Source: Parcubacteria group bacterium Greene0714_7 (GTDB lineage Bacteria; Patescibacteriota; Minisyncoccia; Phycocordibacterales; Phycocordibacteraceae). Taken from it: a DNA stretch of 54,629 bases. The position numbers and the translations under genes were made by a program. The notes below the pieces were generated by a model, which saw only the letters and a list, made by a program, of their open reading frames with translations, had not been told where the DNA came from and ran no database searches. The DNA is taken from positions 92,283-146,911 of the forward strand of contig VMHB01000003.1 of NCBI GenBank assembly GCA_007378985.1, given 5' to 3'. Every line of letters begins with the position of its first letter. Positions within the stretch are counted from its first letter, which is position 1. Of the stretch, positions 7,159 through 14,687 are shown piece by piece.

Positions 7159-7180
7159 GCATAGATCTACTTATTGTTAT

Positions 7181-7207
7181 TGTGTTGGATTTACGAAACC
7201 CAACACA
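7181..7207 (+). terminator. Hairpin after the 6187 gene
   Basis: TGTGTTGG and CCAACACA form an eight-base stem 22 bases after the stop codon. No long T-run follows, so termination strength is uncertain. Confidence 0.4.
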
Positions 7208-7227
7208 CTCACAAGATAAAGGACCCT

Positions 7228-7252
7228 ATGGCAGACATCGTATGTCTGCCAT
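7228..7252. repeat. Perfect 11-bp inverted repeat, centre CGT
   Basis: ATGGCAGACAT and its complement around CGT. It stands next to a second palindrome with the same three-base centre, between convergent genes. Confidence 0.7.
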
Positions 7253-7264
7253 TAACCTCTGGAA

Positions 7265-7295
7265 AATATGAACGACCTCGTAGGTCGCTCATATT
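7265..7295. terminator. 14-bp inverted repeat, centre CGT, between convergent genes
   Basis: AATATGAACGACCT pairs with AGGTCGCTCATATT (13 of 14). It lies just past the stop of the minus-strand gene at 7300 and may end both converging transcripts. Confidence 0.5.
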
Positions 7296-7299
7296 CATG

Positions 7300-7512
7300 T
7301 TATGCCCACATATCGGGGTCTTTTCGTCGGTTTCTTCTGTGTTTAATTCTTTTAGCTTTGAGTGACAACATTTCATGCTGAACCTCTGCCCATTTTTTGG
7401 TTGCGGTAATGATATCTCTTGTGCCCGAAGCAACTCTTTGAAAGGTTTGTCCTCGAAATCTATCAGCTGAAGTTATGCGATGTTTTTTGTGTACGCCAAT
7501 TTCGTGTGACAT
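7300..7512 (-). CDS. Small basic protein (70 aa), unknown
   Basis: Start chosen at the ATG at 7512, 13 bases after the yqeY stop; an earlier in-frame ATG at 7545 would overlap yqeY. The protein is highly basic (SLKAKRIKHRRNRRKDPDMW at the end) and probably helical and nucleic-acid binding, judging from charge alone. It would be the second gene of a yqeY transcript. No family recognised. Confidence 0.5.
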   Translation of the reverse strand: MSHEIGVHKKHRITSADRFRGQTFQRVASGTRDIITATKKWAEVQHEMLSLKAKRIKHRRNRRKDPDMWA

Positions 7513-7525
7513 ACAATTTAGCGGA

Positions 7526-7978
7526 TCAATTGAACAGTGAATCAATGACGGCTTTCACATCCGTGCCGTCAGCCTTGCCTTGGAGGTCTTTCATTAAAGC
7601 TCCCATAAATTTACCCGCTTCTTTTTTGTCCGTGACACCCATTTCTGCTTTTTTAGCCTCAGCAATCTTTCGAATATCGTCTTGGCTCATCATGGCAGGA
7701 AGATAGGCTTCGAGCATGACGCGCTCAGCTTCTTCTTTTTGTGCCAACTCAGGGCGGTTGCCTTTGGTGAATTGCTCGAAGGCGTCTTTACGCTTCTTTA
7801 CTTCTCGACGGATAACTGTGAGAACCTCTTGATCAGAAAGCTCTTCCGTCGGGAGGCGCTTCAAAGAGACGAGCTCGTTAGTGCATGAAGACATAAGTCC
7901 GCGAAGCACTTCAACCTTAAGGGCTTCTCGTGCCTTCATCGCGGTCACCATGTCAGATTTAATTTGTGTTTGTAGCAT
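7526..7978 (-). CDS. yqeY: GatB/YqeY domain protein
   Basis: The 150 residues match YqeY throughout: an N-terminal helical part (IKSDMVTAMKAREALKVEVLRGL), the segment KKRKDAFEQF, then EEAERVMLEAYLPAMMS and the end MGALMKDLQGKADGTDVKAVI. YqeY resembles the tRNA-binding tail of GatB, the amidotransferase subunit that converts misacylated Glu-tRNAGln and Asp-tRNAAsn. The stand-alone protein's role is unproven. It is interesting beside the archaeal-type AspRS at 35.4 kb, which would need such an amidation route. Confidence 0.9.
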   Translation of the reverse strand: MLQTQIKSDMVTAMKAREALKVEVLRGLMSSCTNELVSLKRLPTEELSDQEVLTVIRREVKKRKDAFEQFTKGNRPELAQKEEAERVMLEAYLPAMMSQDDIRKIAEAKKAEMGVTDKKEAGKFMGALMKDLQGKADGTDVKAVIDSLFN

Positions 7979-8005
7979 ATGTTTATTTTACCTCAGAATA
8001 TCTCT

Positions 8006-8182
8006 TTATCTAAAATCAATTTCGAAAAATTTTGCGAGATCTCCGAGTCGGCTTAATCTATCTAACTCGCTTACATAGTCTAGGCTTCCCACGGCTCCTT
8101 CATTTTCAGCCTGTCGTAATGACGCTAGTGCGTTTTCAAATGACTCCCAAAGGGTATCAGGGATAAGGCGTTCGATATTCAT
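8006..8182 (-). CDS. Small helical protein (58 aa), unknown
   Basis: Start chosen at the ATG at 8182; an upstream in-frame ATG (8203) would run into the rmuC promoter. The sequence is acidic and helical (LWESFENALASLRQAENEG, ELDRLSRLGDLAKFF). It reads away from rmuC and lies just upstream of yqeY on the same strand, so the two may be one operon. Function unknown. Confidence 0.5.
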   Translation of the reverse strand: MNIERLIPDTLWESFENALASLRQAENEGAVGSLDYVSELDRLSRLGDLAKFFEIDFR

Positions 8183-8205
8183 AAAATGAGCATACATTGG
8201 CACTC

Positions 8206-8214
8206 TGTTATAAT
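8206..8214 (+). promoter_or_regulatory. Extended -10 promoter of rmuC
   Basis: TGT-TATAAT, a consensus extended -10, ends eight bases before ATG 8222. It lies inside any longer N-terminal reading and so decides the start. Confidence 0.75.
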
Positions 8215-8221
8215 CAACGGG

Positions 8222-9274
8222 ATGGAAATTCTACTTATCGTTTTGGTGCTAGCGCTTCTACTGCTCAACGCAGGAGCGGTTGTTTTTTTCCTTTCTAGAA
8301 AAAAGGACACCGGACAAGGGGAGGGGGTTACTATGATAAATCAGCGTATTGCCGAACTTTCTCGAACACTGGATGAGCGACTCGACAAGACATCGGAGAA
8401 TTTGATGCGCTCAACCCAAGCTCAGTCTACTGAGGCGAATCGCATTATTCGTGATGTGACAGAGCGTCTTACGAAGCTCGATGAAACTAACAGGCAAGTA
8501 GTTTCGTTTGCGGATCAGTTGCAAAACTTGCAGGACATTCTGAAGAATCCTAAACAGCGAGGAATATTAGGTGAGTATTATTTGGAAACATTGCTCAAGA
8601 ATGTTCTTCCACCAGGGCAGTATCAAATGCAGTACGCGTTTGCTAATGGTGAGATAGTGGATGCGGCGGTGTTTGTGAAAGACAAAGTCATTCCTATTGA
8701 TTCAAAATTCTCACTTGAAAACTATAATCGTCTTACGGAGGCTACTGACCCATCAGAGAAATTACGATTGGAAAAACTGTTTGTGAACGACTTAAAGCTT
8801 CGTATTCAAGAAACTGCAAAATACATTCGCCCAAGCGAAGGCACTATGGATTTTGCGTTCATGTTTATTCCCCATGAAGCTATTTATTACGATTTGCTCA
8901 TCAACAAAATTGGCGCTGTAACAGAAGACACGGAAAACCTCATTCAGCGCGCGGCAGGGAGATATAAGGTCATCATAGTTTCACCTACCTCATTCCTTGC
9001 ATACCTTCAGACGGTTTTGCAGGGGCTCCGTGCTATGCAAATAGAGGAACAAGCAAAAGATATTGTTCAACGGGTAGGGGAGCTTGGTAAGCACTTAAAA
9101 ACCTTTGAGGAATACCATGCGAAACTTGGAAACGCACTCGGCACCGTGGTGAACCATTTCAATAACTCAGGTAAGGAATTTAAAAAGATTGATAAGGATG
9201 TAATGCGCATTACTGGTGATGCCCCAGGGATTGCAATGCCTGTTATTGACGCACCTACCCGAGATGAAGATTAA
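8222..9274 (+). CDS. rmuC: RmuC-family protein
   Basis: The protein has 350 residues. An N-terminal membrane helix (2-22) is followed by a coiled coil (about 35-110). The RmuC nuclease-like core then includes NPKQRGILGEYYLETLL, VDAAVFVKDKVIPIDSKFSLENY, MDFAFMFIPHEAIYYDLL and VSPTSFLAYLQTVLQGLRA. RmuC limits recombination at inverted repeats in E. coli, and the core is PD-(D/E)xK-like; the D..D-SK motif is present. That is notable in a window full of palindromes. Start taken at 8222 because the perfect -10 box ends eight bases earlier. Confidence 0.88.
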   Translation: MEILLIVLVLALLLLNAGAVVFFLSRKKDTGQGEGVTMINQRIAELSRTLDERLDKTSENLMRSTQAQSTEANRIIRDVTERLTKLDETNRQVVSFADQLQNLQDILKNPKQRGILGEYYLETLLKNVLPPGQYQMQYAFANGEIVDAAVFVKDKVIPIDSKFSLENYNRLTEATDPSEKLRLEKLFVNDLKLRIQETAKYIRPSEGTMDFAFMFIPHEAIYYDLLINKIGAVTEDTENLIQRAAGRYKVIIVSPTSFLAYLQTVLQGLRAMQIEEQAKDIVQRVGELGKHLKTFEEYHAKLGNALGTVVNHFNNSGKEFKKIDKDVMRITGDAPGIAMPVIDAPTRDED

Positions 9275-9318
9275 TTGCTGTTACCGAATGCGTGTCTTTC
9301 AGGTACTATTGCGGTATC

Positions 9319-9417
9319 ACCCTATTAAATGCGCTGTTAAGACAGCGCTCCGCGAGGCGCGGATTTAACAGGGTCTAAGATTTTTTAAGCTTACTTCGTT
9401 CACTAACAAAATCTAAG
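9319..9417 (+). promoter_or_regulatory. Structured 5' region of glmS
   Basis: An outer inverted repeat (ACCCTATTAAAT at 9319 and ATTTAACAGGGT ending 9374) encloses two short hairpins (GCGCTGT/ACAGCGC and CCGCG/CGCGG), a three-way junction. A second hairpin, 9375-9417, ends on the base before the ATG. Its arms CTAAGATTTTTTAA and TAACAAAATCTAAG pair with internal A-A mismatches. Closely related structures precede rpmA and recR. I see no glmS ribozyme core. Confidence 0.6.
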
Positions 9418-11238
9418 ATGTGCGGAATCTTTGCCTACACTGGCTCTAAAAAAGCGTCACCAATCCTTCTCGAAGGGCTCTCAATGCTTGAGTACCGAGG
9501 ATATGATTCTGCAGGAATATACATGCCTGGCTTTGATGTGGTGAAAACCCCTGGCGCGGTTGCAGAGCTCACCAAAAGAATGACAAAAGACTATTCCGCG
9601 ACTTCTGGGATAGCGCATCTACGCTGGGCAACTCACGGAGCCCCAAATGAAGTCAATGCGCACCCACATGGCGACTGTGATGGAGATGTGTTTGTAATTC
9701 ACAATGGCATTATTGAAAACTTCCGTGAGTTAAAAGAAGAGCTTTTAGCGGGAGGCCACACTTTTAAATCAGAAACAGACACTGAAGTGATTGCGCACCT
9801 TATTGAAGGAGCTCTGAAAGACAAACTTAATTTTGAAGATGCCGTTATTGATACCCTGAAGAAACTTCGAGGCACTTATGGTCTTTTGATTTCCTATGCA
9901 AAAGATCCCGACACCATTATTACTGCACGAATGGGTTCTCCTGTTGTTGTAGGTCTTGGAGACGGAGAGAATTTTATTGCCTCTGATGCAACGCCAATTT
10001 TGAAACACACGAAGCAAATGATGTTTCTCTCTGATGGAGATGTGGCGATTATCACGCCTACAACGCACCGTGTGCGTACACTTTTAGAAACCGAGGTTGA
10101 TCGCCCGTCTGAAACCATTACTTGGGATGTTGGGGAGGCATCACGGGGCGGGTATCCGCATTTCATGTTGAAAGAGATGATGGAATCGCCTGAGGTTATA
10201 GAGAACGCACTTCGAGGCAGGCTTATTATGGAAGAAGGGAAGGCAAAACTTGGCGGACTAGAAGCAGTTGAAAAAGAGCTTCAAAATATCGACAGACTTA
10301 TTATTGTTGGTTGTGGAACCGCATACTACGCAGGACTCATTGGTGAGTATTTAATTGAATCCCTTGCTGGTGTTCCTGTTGAAGTGGAACTTGCTTCGGA
10401 ATTTCGTTATAGAAAGCCAGTTATCAGACCAAACACCGCAGTCTTGGCAATCTCCCAGTCAGGCGAGACTCTCGATACACTTGAAGCTATCCGTGAAGCA
10501 AAGCGACACGGTGCACTTACTCTTGGCATTGTGAATACCGTAGGCTCTACCATTGCGCGCGAGACGGATGCTGGAGTGTATAACCATGCAGGCCCTGAAA
10601 TTGGCGTTGCTTCCACCAAGGCCCTTGTTTCTCAAGTAGTAATTCTTTCACTCGTTGCACTCTTCCTTGGCCGTACTCGCTCACTCTCTAAAGATGATGG
10701 CGTTGCATTGGCTAACGCACTTAAAAGTTTGCCAGAGTTAGCAAAAAAAGTATTAGAGCAGTCTGAGGAGATTCGTAAAGTTGCTAATGTATATAAAGAT
10801 TCACGAGATTTCCTTTTTATTGGTCGCAAGTTTAGTTACCCTGCGGCACTTGAAGGTGCACTGAAACTTAAAGAAGTTTCGTATGTGCACGCGGAAGGAT
10901 ATGGAGCAGGGGAGATGAAGCACGGACCGCTTGCAATGATTGATGAGAAATTCCCAACAGTTGCCATTGTTCCTCAAGACTCAGTGTATGAGAAAACTGT
11001 TTCTAACATGATAGAGATACGCACCCGCAAGGGGTCTGTGATTGCTATTGCCACTGCTGGTGATGAGAAAATCAAAGAGGTCTCTGATCATGTTATATAC
11101 ATTCCCAAAGCATCTGAAGAACTTTCAGTAGTGCTTTCCATAATCGCACTCCAACTTTTCGCCTATCACTTCGCAGCGGACAAGGGACTCAATGTTGACC
11201 GCCCTCGTAATCTTGCGAAGTCAGTAACCGTAGAATAA
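9418..11238 (+). CDS. glmS: Glutamine-fructose-6-phosphate aminotransferase (isomerizing)
   Basis: The 606-residue enzyme is full length. Cys2 (MCGIFAYTG) is the glutaminase nucleophile after Met removal. The class-II amidotransferase domain contains EYRGYDSAGI, LRWATHGAP and HNGIIEN. Two SIS sugar-isomerase domains follow, with CGTAYYAG and SQSGETLDT in the first and GEMKHGPLAMI in the second, ending NLAKSVTVE. It makes glucosamine-6-phosphate, the first committed step toward UDP-GlcNAc for peptidoglycan and other envelope glycans, and feeds MurG encoded at 28 kb. No other UDP-GlcNAc gene is adjacent. Translation probably depends on the hairpin leader that abuts its ATG. Confidence 0.97.
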   Translation: MCGIFAYTGSKKASPILLEGLSMLEYRGYDSAGIYMPGFDVVKTPGAVAELTKRMTKDYSATSGIAHLRWATHGAPNEVNAHPHGDCDGDVFVIHNGIIENFRELKEELLAGGHTFKSETDTEVIAHLIEGALKDKLNFEDAVIDTLKKLRGTYGLLISYAKDPDTIITARMGSPVVVGLGDGENFIASDATPILKHTKQMMFLSDGDVAIITPTTHRVRTLLETEVDRPSETITWDVGEASRGGYPHFMLKEMMESPEVIENALRGRLIMEEGKAKLGGLEAVEKELQNIDRLIIVGCGTAYYAGLIGEYLIESLAGVPVEVELASEFRYRKPVIRPNTAVLAISQSGETLDTLEAIREAKRHGALTLGIVNTVGSTIARETDAGVYNHAGPEIGVASTKALVSQVVILSLVALFLGRTRSLSKDDGVALANALKSLPELAKKVLEQSEEIRKVANVYKDSRDFLFIGRKFSYPAALEGALKLKEVSYVHAEGYGAGEMKHGPLAMIDEKFPTVAIVPQDSVYEKTVSNMIEIRTRKGSVIAIATAGDEKIKEVSDHVIYIPKASEELSVVLSIIALQLFAYHFAADKGLNVDRPRNLAKSVTVE

Positions 11239-11359
11239 ATGGGAGGTCTTAGGTTTGAATATTCCCGAGCGAACAATAAGAGGGAGCTTTGTTTGCGTAG
11301 AATAGGTGTCAGCCTCTCCATCCCTTAAATCAAATAATCGGATAAAAGGCGAAAAAGAC

Positions 11360-11401
11360 CTGTATAGTATAATCTAACGATCGTTAGATTATACTATACA
11401 G
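11360..11401. repeat. Palindrome P1 (42 bp, perfect)
   Basis: Each 21-base arm reads CTG-TATAGTATAATCTAACGA with no loop (centre CGATCG). It is preceded by TTAAATCAAAT and an A-rich stretch, as in its three relatives at 17022, 18497 and 27346. It lies in the glmS-11485 spacer. It could fold as a terminator hairpin but lacks a T-run. Confidence 0.9.
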
Positions 11402-11484
11402 ATACAAACATGAAGGATGTGGCTTGGAGGATACTGAGTGAATGACGACAGAAAGCTTTGGTTACGGTACAGTGCTTTTTAACT

Positions 11485-11736
11485 ATGTTTACAGATCCAA
11501 GCCCGTGGCTTCAGCACGATATGTTTTATACTCCTGAGGATTCTCTAGAGCCGAACTTAGATAGTCGTGTCATCAAGAAAACAGTCTTTTGGGCATCACT
11601 ATTTCGCCATGGGAAAGTAGGTCTAGCGTCTACTGCTTCAGAGAGATTTGTGCGACGATTATTCCACCCTACAAAGACAGTCTTGCGTCCTGAATTGATT
11701 GAGGGTTCTCTTGGTAGAGAGGGCTTTACTGGCTAG
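11485..11736 (+). CDS. Hypothetical protein (83 aa)
   Basis: Start taken at ATG 11485; an in-frame TTG at 11458 is less likely. The protein is soluble, with aromatic N-terminus (MFTDPSPWLQHDMFYTPEDS) and a basic, helical second half (RRLFHPTKTVLRPELIEG). It has no membrane segment and no recognisable domain. It sits just upstream of rplU on the same strand. TACAGT at 11468-11473 could act as its -10. Confidence 0.5.
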   Translation: MFTDPSPWLQHDMFYTPEDSLEPNLDSRVIKKTVFWASLFRHGKVGLASTASERFVRRLFHPTKTVLRPELIEGSLGREGFTG

Positions 11737-11762
11737 TAGAGGGTTGCTTTTTAGGGCTTTTT

Positions 11763-11771
11763 TGGTACGAT
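11763..11771 (+). promoter_or_regulatory. Extended -10 promoter before rplU
   Basis: TGG-TACGAT ends nine bases before ATG 11780, which opens a 16-codon mini-ORF rather than rplU itself. Confidence 0.5.
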
Positions 11772-11779
11772 GCTCTGAT

Positions 11780-11830
11780 ATGAATCCCAGTCGGAAAGCT
11801 TTCCGATATGGCGAGGTATTGCGGTTATAA
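11780..11830 (+). CDS. Mini-ORF overlapping the rplU start
   Basis: Sixteen codons (MNPSRKAFRYGEVLRL) start where the -10 box predicts a leaderless ATG. They run in another frame across the rplU initiation region, ending 13 bases inside rplU. The perfect 16-base palindrome TCGGAAAGCTTTCCGA (11791-11806) lies within it. It may couple ribosomes onto the weak rplU start, or be the true N-terminus if a base is wrong or a frameshift occurs. Confidence 0.4.
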   Translation: MNPSRKAFRYGEVLRL

Positions 11831-12123
11831 AGACAGGAGGGAAGCAGTACCTTGTAAAAGAGGGTTCTTTGATTACGATTGAAAAAATAGCTGATGTCAA
11901 GAAAGACGACAAAATCACCTTTGATGCTGTCCTTTTTACTGACGATGGAGCAAAAGCATCAGTTGGTGCTCCAACTGTTTCAGGTGCAAAAGTTACTGGT
12001 ACCGTTTTGATGGTAGGACGCGCTCCTAAGGTTGTTGTTGTAAAGTACAAAGCAAAAAGCCGATACTACAAGAAACGAGGGCACAAACAGCCCAACATGA
12101 AAGTGAAGATCGAGACTGTTTAG
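11818..12123 (+). CDS. rplU: Ribosomal protein L21, apparent ATT start
   Basis: The L21 frame is intact over about 101 residues: AVIKTGGKQYLVKEGS at the start, a VKYKAKSRYYKKRGHKQP patch contacting 23S rRNA, and the end MKVKIETV. No ATG, GTG or TTG occurs where L21 normally begins. The codon in the initiator position is ATT (11818); the first conventional start, TTG at 11869, would remove about 17 conserved residues. L21 is a core large-subunit protein, normally paired with L27 (rpmA), which here lies 5.4 kb away on the other strand. ATT starts are known for infC, where they allow autoregulation. Confidence 0.85.
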   Translation: MAVIKTGGKQYLVKEGSLITIEKIADVKKDDKITFDAVLFTDDGAKASVGAPTVSGAKVTGTVLMVGRAPKVVVVKYKAKSRYYKKRGHKQPNMKVKIETV

Positions 12124-12139
12124 ATCCCCATATTCTTTT

Positions 12140-12319
12140 ATGGGTGAACGCTTTTTAACTCCAAAAAGGACAGATTTTAAATCTCAAATTGCTGATTCTT
12201 TTTTAGTATTTGAAATAGAAGAATATAGAAGTTATCGGGGTCAGCCTATTGGCTATAATTTTGCACGACGAATAGCCGCTAGATTGCGTCGTCGACAAGA
12301 AAATAAGGAAGCTGGTTAA
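12140..12319 (+). CDS. Small basic protein (59 aa)
   Basis: An ATG frame 16 bases after rplU encodes 59 residues, with start MGERFLTPKRTDFKSQ and end ARRIAARLRRRQENKEAG. The Arg-rich C-terminal helix suggests RNA or ribosome association, and it lies in the rplU transcript. Its TAA overlaps the convergent recR stop by two bases. It is just below the usual 60-residue cutoff, so automated annotation may miss it. No family recognised. Confidence 0.55.
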   Translation: MGERFLTPKRTDFKSQIADSFLVFEIEEYRSYRGQPIGYNFARRIAARLRRRQENKEAG

Positions 12320-12912
12320 GATCGGTTTCGAAGAGCACTTCGAAGTGTTTCTGAGTCTGCGTATTCTATTTCAGCACCCACTGAAAGCCCTCGCCCAAGA
12401 AGGGTTACTTTTTTATTTGGATGTGCTTTTTGTATTTCTTTTGAAAGTTCTCGTGCCGTGTAGTCACCCTCAGGTGTTGTTGAAAGTGCAAAAATGATCT
12501 CTTTTGTTTCATTTGTTGCTACACGCTCGAGTAGTTCTTTTGTTCGTACTCTTCGAGAGTTCTTTCTCTCCGTCATAGTTTTGAGTCCGCCCAGAATAAA
12601 ATAGATGCCCCTGTAAGCCCCAGAGCCTTCTATGCCTTCTATGTCGATATCTTTTTCAACTACCATCAGTGTTGTGTGATCGCGGAGAGAATCAGAGCAA
12701 ATTGAACATACGCCTGAGTCTCGTGCGTCATCGAAACGAAAGCATGTAGTGCAGGGGGATGTTGATTTACCAGATTCAATAATGAGGTTTGCTAATTTTT
12801 CGCGGAAAGGTACTCCTGCAGAGAGAAGAAATTGCACTACACGACGAGCTTGTCTTGGACCAATGCCGGGGAACTCCGCAATGTGTTCAATGAGGTCTTG
12901 TGTGGGACGCAT
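12316..12912 (-). CDS. recR: Recombination protein RecR
   Basis: The 198 residues are in the family order. A helix-hairpin-helix (EFPGIGPRQARRVVQFLL) comes first, then a four-Cys zinc finger (CTTCFRFDDARDSGVCSIC). A TOPRIM domain starts MVVEKDIDIEGIEGSGAYRG, and the terminal RGLSVGAEIEYAD completes the protein. RecR loads RecA at gaps with RecO/RecF. The start ATG is fixed by the hairpin leader directly before it. The stop codon interlocks with the convergent small gene at 12140. Confidence 0.96.
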   Translation of the reverse strand: MRPTQDLIEHIAEFPGIGPRQARRVVQFLLSAGVPFREKLANLIIESGKSTSPCTTCFRFDDARDSGVCSICSDSLRDHTTLMVVEKDIDIEGIEGSGAYRGIYFILGGLKTMTERKNSRRVRTKELLERVATNETKEIIFALSTTPEGDYTARELSKEIQKAHPNKKVTLLGRGLSVGAEIEYADSETLRSALRNRS

Positions 12913-13095
12913 GTTAGCTTTTGTTACGAGTCATCGAGTTAGAAAAGCTTACACCTGGTTGTAGAGTTTGGCGTTGTAGCTCATGTGTCGCTGTACGATA
13001 CGTGTCATTCACTGCGTTCCGAATCATGTTTTATCTTTCAAATATATACTATTTTGCTACAAGACACGACGCCAAACTTCACAAGCCGGGTTAAG
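12913..13095 (-). promoter_or_regulatory. Structured 5' region of recR
   Basis: On the minus strand a hairpin at 12952-12913 (arms GTAAGCTTTTCTAAC and GTAACAAAAGCTAAC) ends on the base before the recR ATG. Upstream is a large inverted repeat with about 20 paired bases, arms at 12953-12980 and 13055-13092 (shared core AGTTTGGCGT). Its loop contains an AT-rich possible promoter (TAGTATATATT). The layout matches glmS and rpmA. Confidence 0.6.
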
Positions 13096-13130
13096 AAAAT
13101 CTAATTCGCTCACGCTCATAAGATTTTCTA
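13092..13130 (+). repeat. Fourth copy of the TAAG...CTAA hairpin
   Basis: TTAAGAAAATCTAAT and ATAAGATTTTCTAA pair with A-A mismatches at the same positions as in the glmS, recR and rpmA leaders, around a loop with TCGCTCACGCTC. Here it lies at the dnaB 3' end and includes its stop codon, facing outward from the recR inverted repeat. Confidence 0.6.
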
Positions 13131-14507
13131 AAAATCATCCTGTGCGTTTCCAGGAACTCCTCCACTGAAGCCTGATTTTTCAATAGGGAGGAAAGTGGCA
13201 CGCTCTACATCGAAGAAGAGATCTATTTTCCCTGTACGACCATTGCGGTGTTTTTCAATCAAGATTTCAGTAACATTACTTCGCTCTTCTTTGTTGTCAT
13301 TGTATCTATCTTCATTGTGAATGAACATAACCACATCGGCGTCCTGCTCAATTGAACCAGAGTCACGAAGGTCTGAAAGGCGAGGACGGCCTCGTCTTTG
13401 TTCAATGGCACGCGAAAGCTGGGAGAGTGCAAGTACGGGAACGTCGAGTTCACGAGCAAGGGTTTTTAGAGAACGAGAGATTTCGGTGACTTGCTGAACC
13501 ATTGAGTCTGATGAGCGAGATGATGTTGGACTCATGAGCTGAAGGTAGTCAACCACAAGGAGGCCAATGCCATGCTCTCGTTTTAATCGACGAGCTGCAG
13601 AGCGCATACCGAGTGCATTAGTTGCAGGTTGATCATCGATGTGAATTGGAGCTTTAGACAGACGACCCATGGCATCGCGGATTCTTTCAAATTCTTCATC
13701 AGTAGAAATTTTTCCCGTACGGAGTTTCCATGCGTCTACTCGAGCCTCAGCTGCAAGCATGCGGTCGACTAATTGCTGTGCGCTCATTTCAAGTGAAAAA
13801 ATTCCCACCGGTGTGCCGTGCTTAATGGCGGTTTGCCTCGCGATGTCCAAGGCAAAAGCGGTTTTACCTGCGGAAGGACGAGCGGCAAGGATGATGAGGT
13901 CAGAGCGTTGAAAGCCTGCAAGCATGTTGTCGAGGGCATCAAAACCGGTAGGAATACCACGCATTTGATACTCACCTTTGTGGAGGTTATCGAAGCGCTC
14001 CCACGCTTCTCCCAAGGCATCACCAATCGCAACGAATTTTCTAACAGAAGGGGAGCTGGTCACTTCATAGATTCTTTTTTCAGCGCTATTTAACAGTTCA
14101 TCAATGTCTTGTGATTCGTCATAGCCCATCTCGCCAATGTCTGACGATGCAGAAATGAGGGAACGCATCATTGATTTTTTCTGAACAATTTCAGCATAGT
14201 GTTTGAGGTTTGCTGAGCTTGGTACTGCACTCACGAGTTCAGCTAGGTACGCGTTACCACCTGCACGCTCTAAGTCATTTGTCTCTTTGAGGCGGTTTGC
14301 AGTAGACAATAGGTCAATAGGATTTCCGCCAGTTGTAAGATCAGTGAATGCTCGATAAATGAGACGGTGTTTTTCTACATAGAAAGAATCTGCCGATACA
14401 AAGTCGGTGACTTCATGAATTGAGTCAGGCTTGATCATCACTGAGCCTAAAAGTGCTCGCTCTGCTTCAGTGGATTGTGGAGGAATTCGTGCGCCTTGGT
14501 TTGCCAT
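13128..14507 (-). CDS. dnaB: Replicative DNA helicase DnaB
   Basis: The 459 residues contain the DnaB N-terminal collar (AERALLGSVMIKPD). A RecA-like motor domain follows with Walker A ARPSAGKTAFALD, the H1a-region FSLEMSAQQLVDRM, Walker B LLVVDYLQLM, DnaB motif LSQLSRAIEQR and the DSGSIEQDADVV stretch. It unwinds the replication fork as a hexamer. Start chosen at ATG 14507: an extended -10 ends nine bases upstream, and the alternative at 14525 would lie within it. The stop codon is inside the outward hairpin at 13092-13130. Confidence 0.97.
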   Translation of the reverse strand: MANQGARIPPQSTEAERALLGSVMIKPDSIHEVTDFVSADSFYVEKHRLIYRAFTDLTTGGNPIDLLSTANRLKETNDLERAGGNAYLAELVSAVPSSANLKHYAEIVQKKSMMRSLISASSDIGEMGYDESQDIDELLNSAEKRIYEVTSSPSVRKFVAIGDALGEAWERFDNLHKGEYQMRGIPTGFDALDNMLAGFQRSDLIILAARPSAGKTAFALDIARQTAIKHGTPVGIFSLEMSAQQLVDRMLAAEARVDAWKLRTGKISTDEEFERIRDAMGRLSKAPIHIDDQPATNALGMRSAARRLKREHGIGLLVVDYLQLMSPTSSRSSDSMVQQVTEISRSLKTLARELDVPVLALSQLSRAIEQRRGRPRLSDLRDSGSIEQDADVVMFIHNEDRYNDNKEERSNVTEILIEKHRNGRTGKIDLFFDVERATFLPIEKSGFSGGVPGNAQDDF

Positions 14508-14515
14508 AGCAGTGC

Positions 14516-14524
14516 ATTGTAGCA
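14516..14524 (-). promoter_or_regulatory. Extended -10 promoter of dnaB
   Basis: On the minus strand TGC-TACAAT ends nine bases before ATG 14507, a leaderless arrangement. Confidence 0.65.
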
Positions 14525-14604
14525 CTCGTCGTTTTTAAAGAAATCTATAAAAAGAGCCGTTATGCGGAGGTTTGTACACTGAGTTTTGCACAGAGAAGAA
14601 AAGA

Positions 14605-14687
14605 AGATTCTAGGTGCTAGGTTCTAGCTTAAAATTCAACACCTAACACCTAGAAGCTAGCCCCTAGTACCTGACCCGTTCCGGGTC
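14605..14687. repeat. Family A degenerate array, inverted pair
   Basis: CTAGGTGCTAGGTTCTAG (14610-14627) faces CACCTAGAAGCTAG and relatives (14647-14672) across a short A-rich spacer, so the region can fold into a long imperfect hairpin. GACCCGTTCCGGGTC follows at 14673-14687, touching the corA stop. Confidence 0.75.

Noticed and set aside
9319-9417. Structured glmS leader as a glmS ribozyme
   Set aside because: The ribozyme's conserved cleavage-site and pseudoknot core is not visible, and related structures occur before recR and rpmA.
11869-12123. TTG at 11869 as the start of rplU
   Set aside because: It would remove the conserved AVIKTGGKQY segment required in L21; the frame is open and conserved upstream to ATT 11818.
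14605-14687. Family A/B repeats as a CRISPR array
   Set aside because: Units drift in length and sequence, have no equal-length unique spacers, and no cas genes are present.
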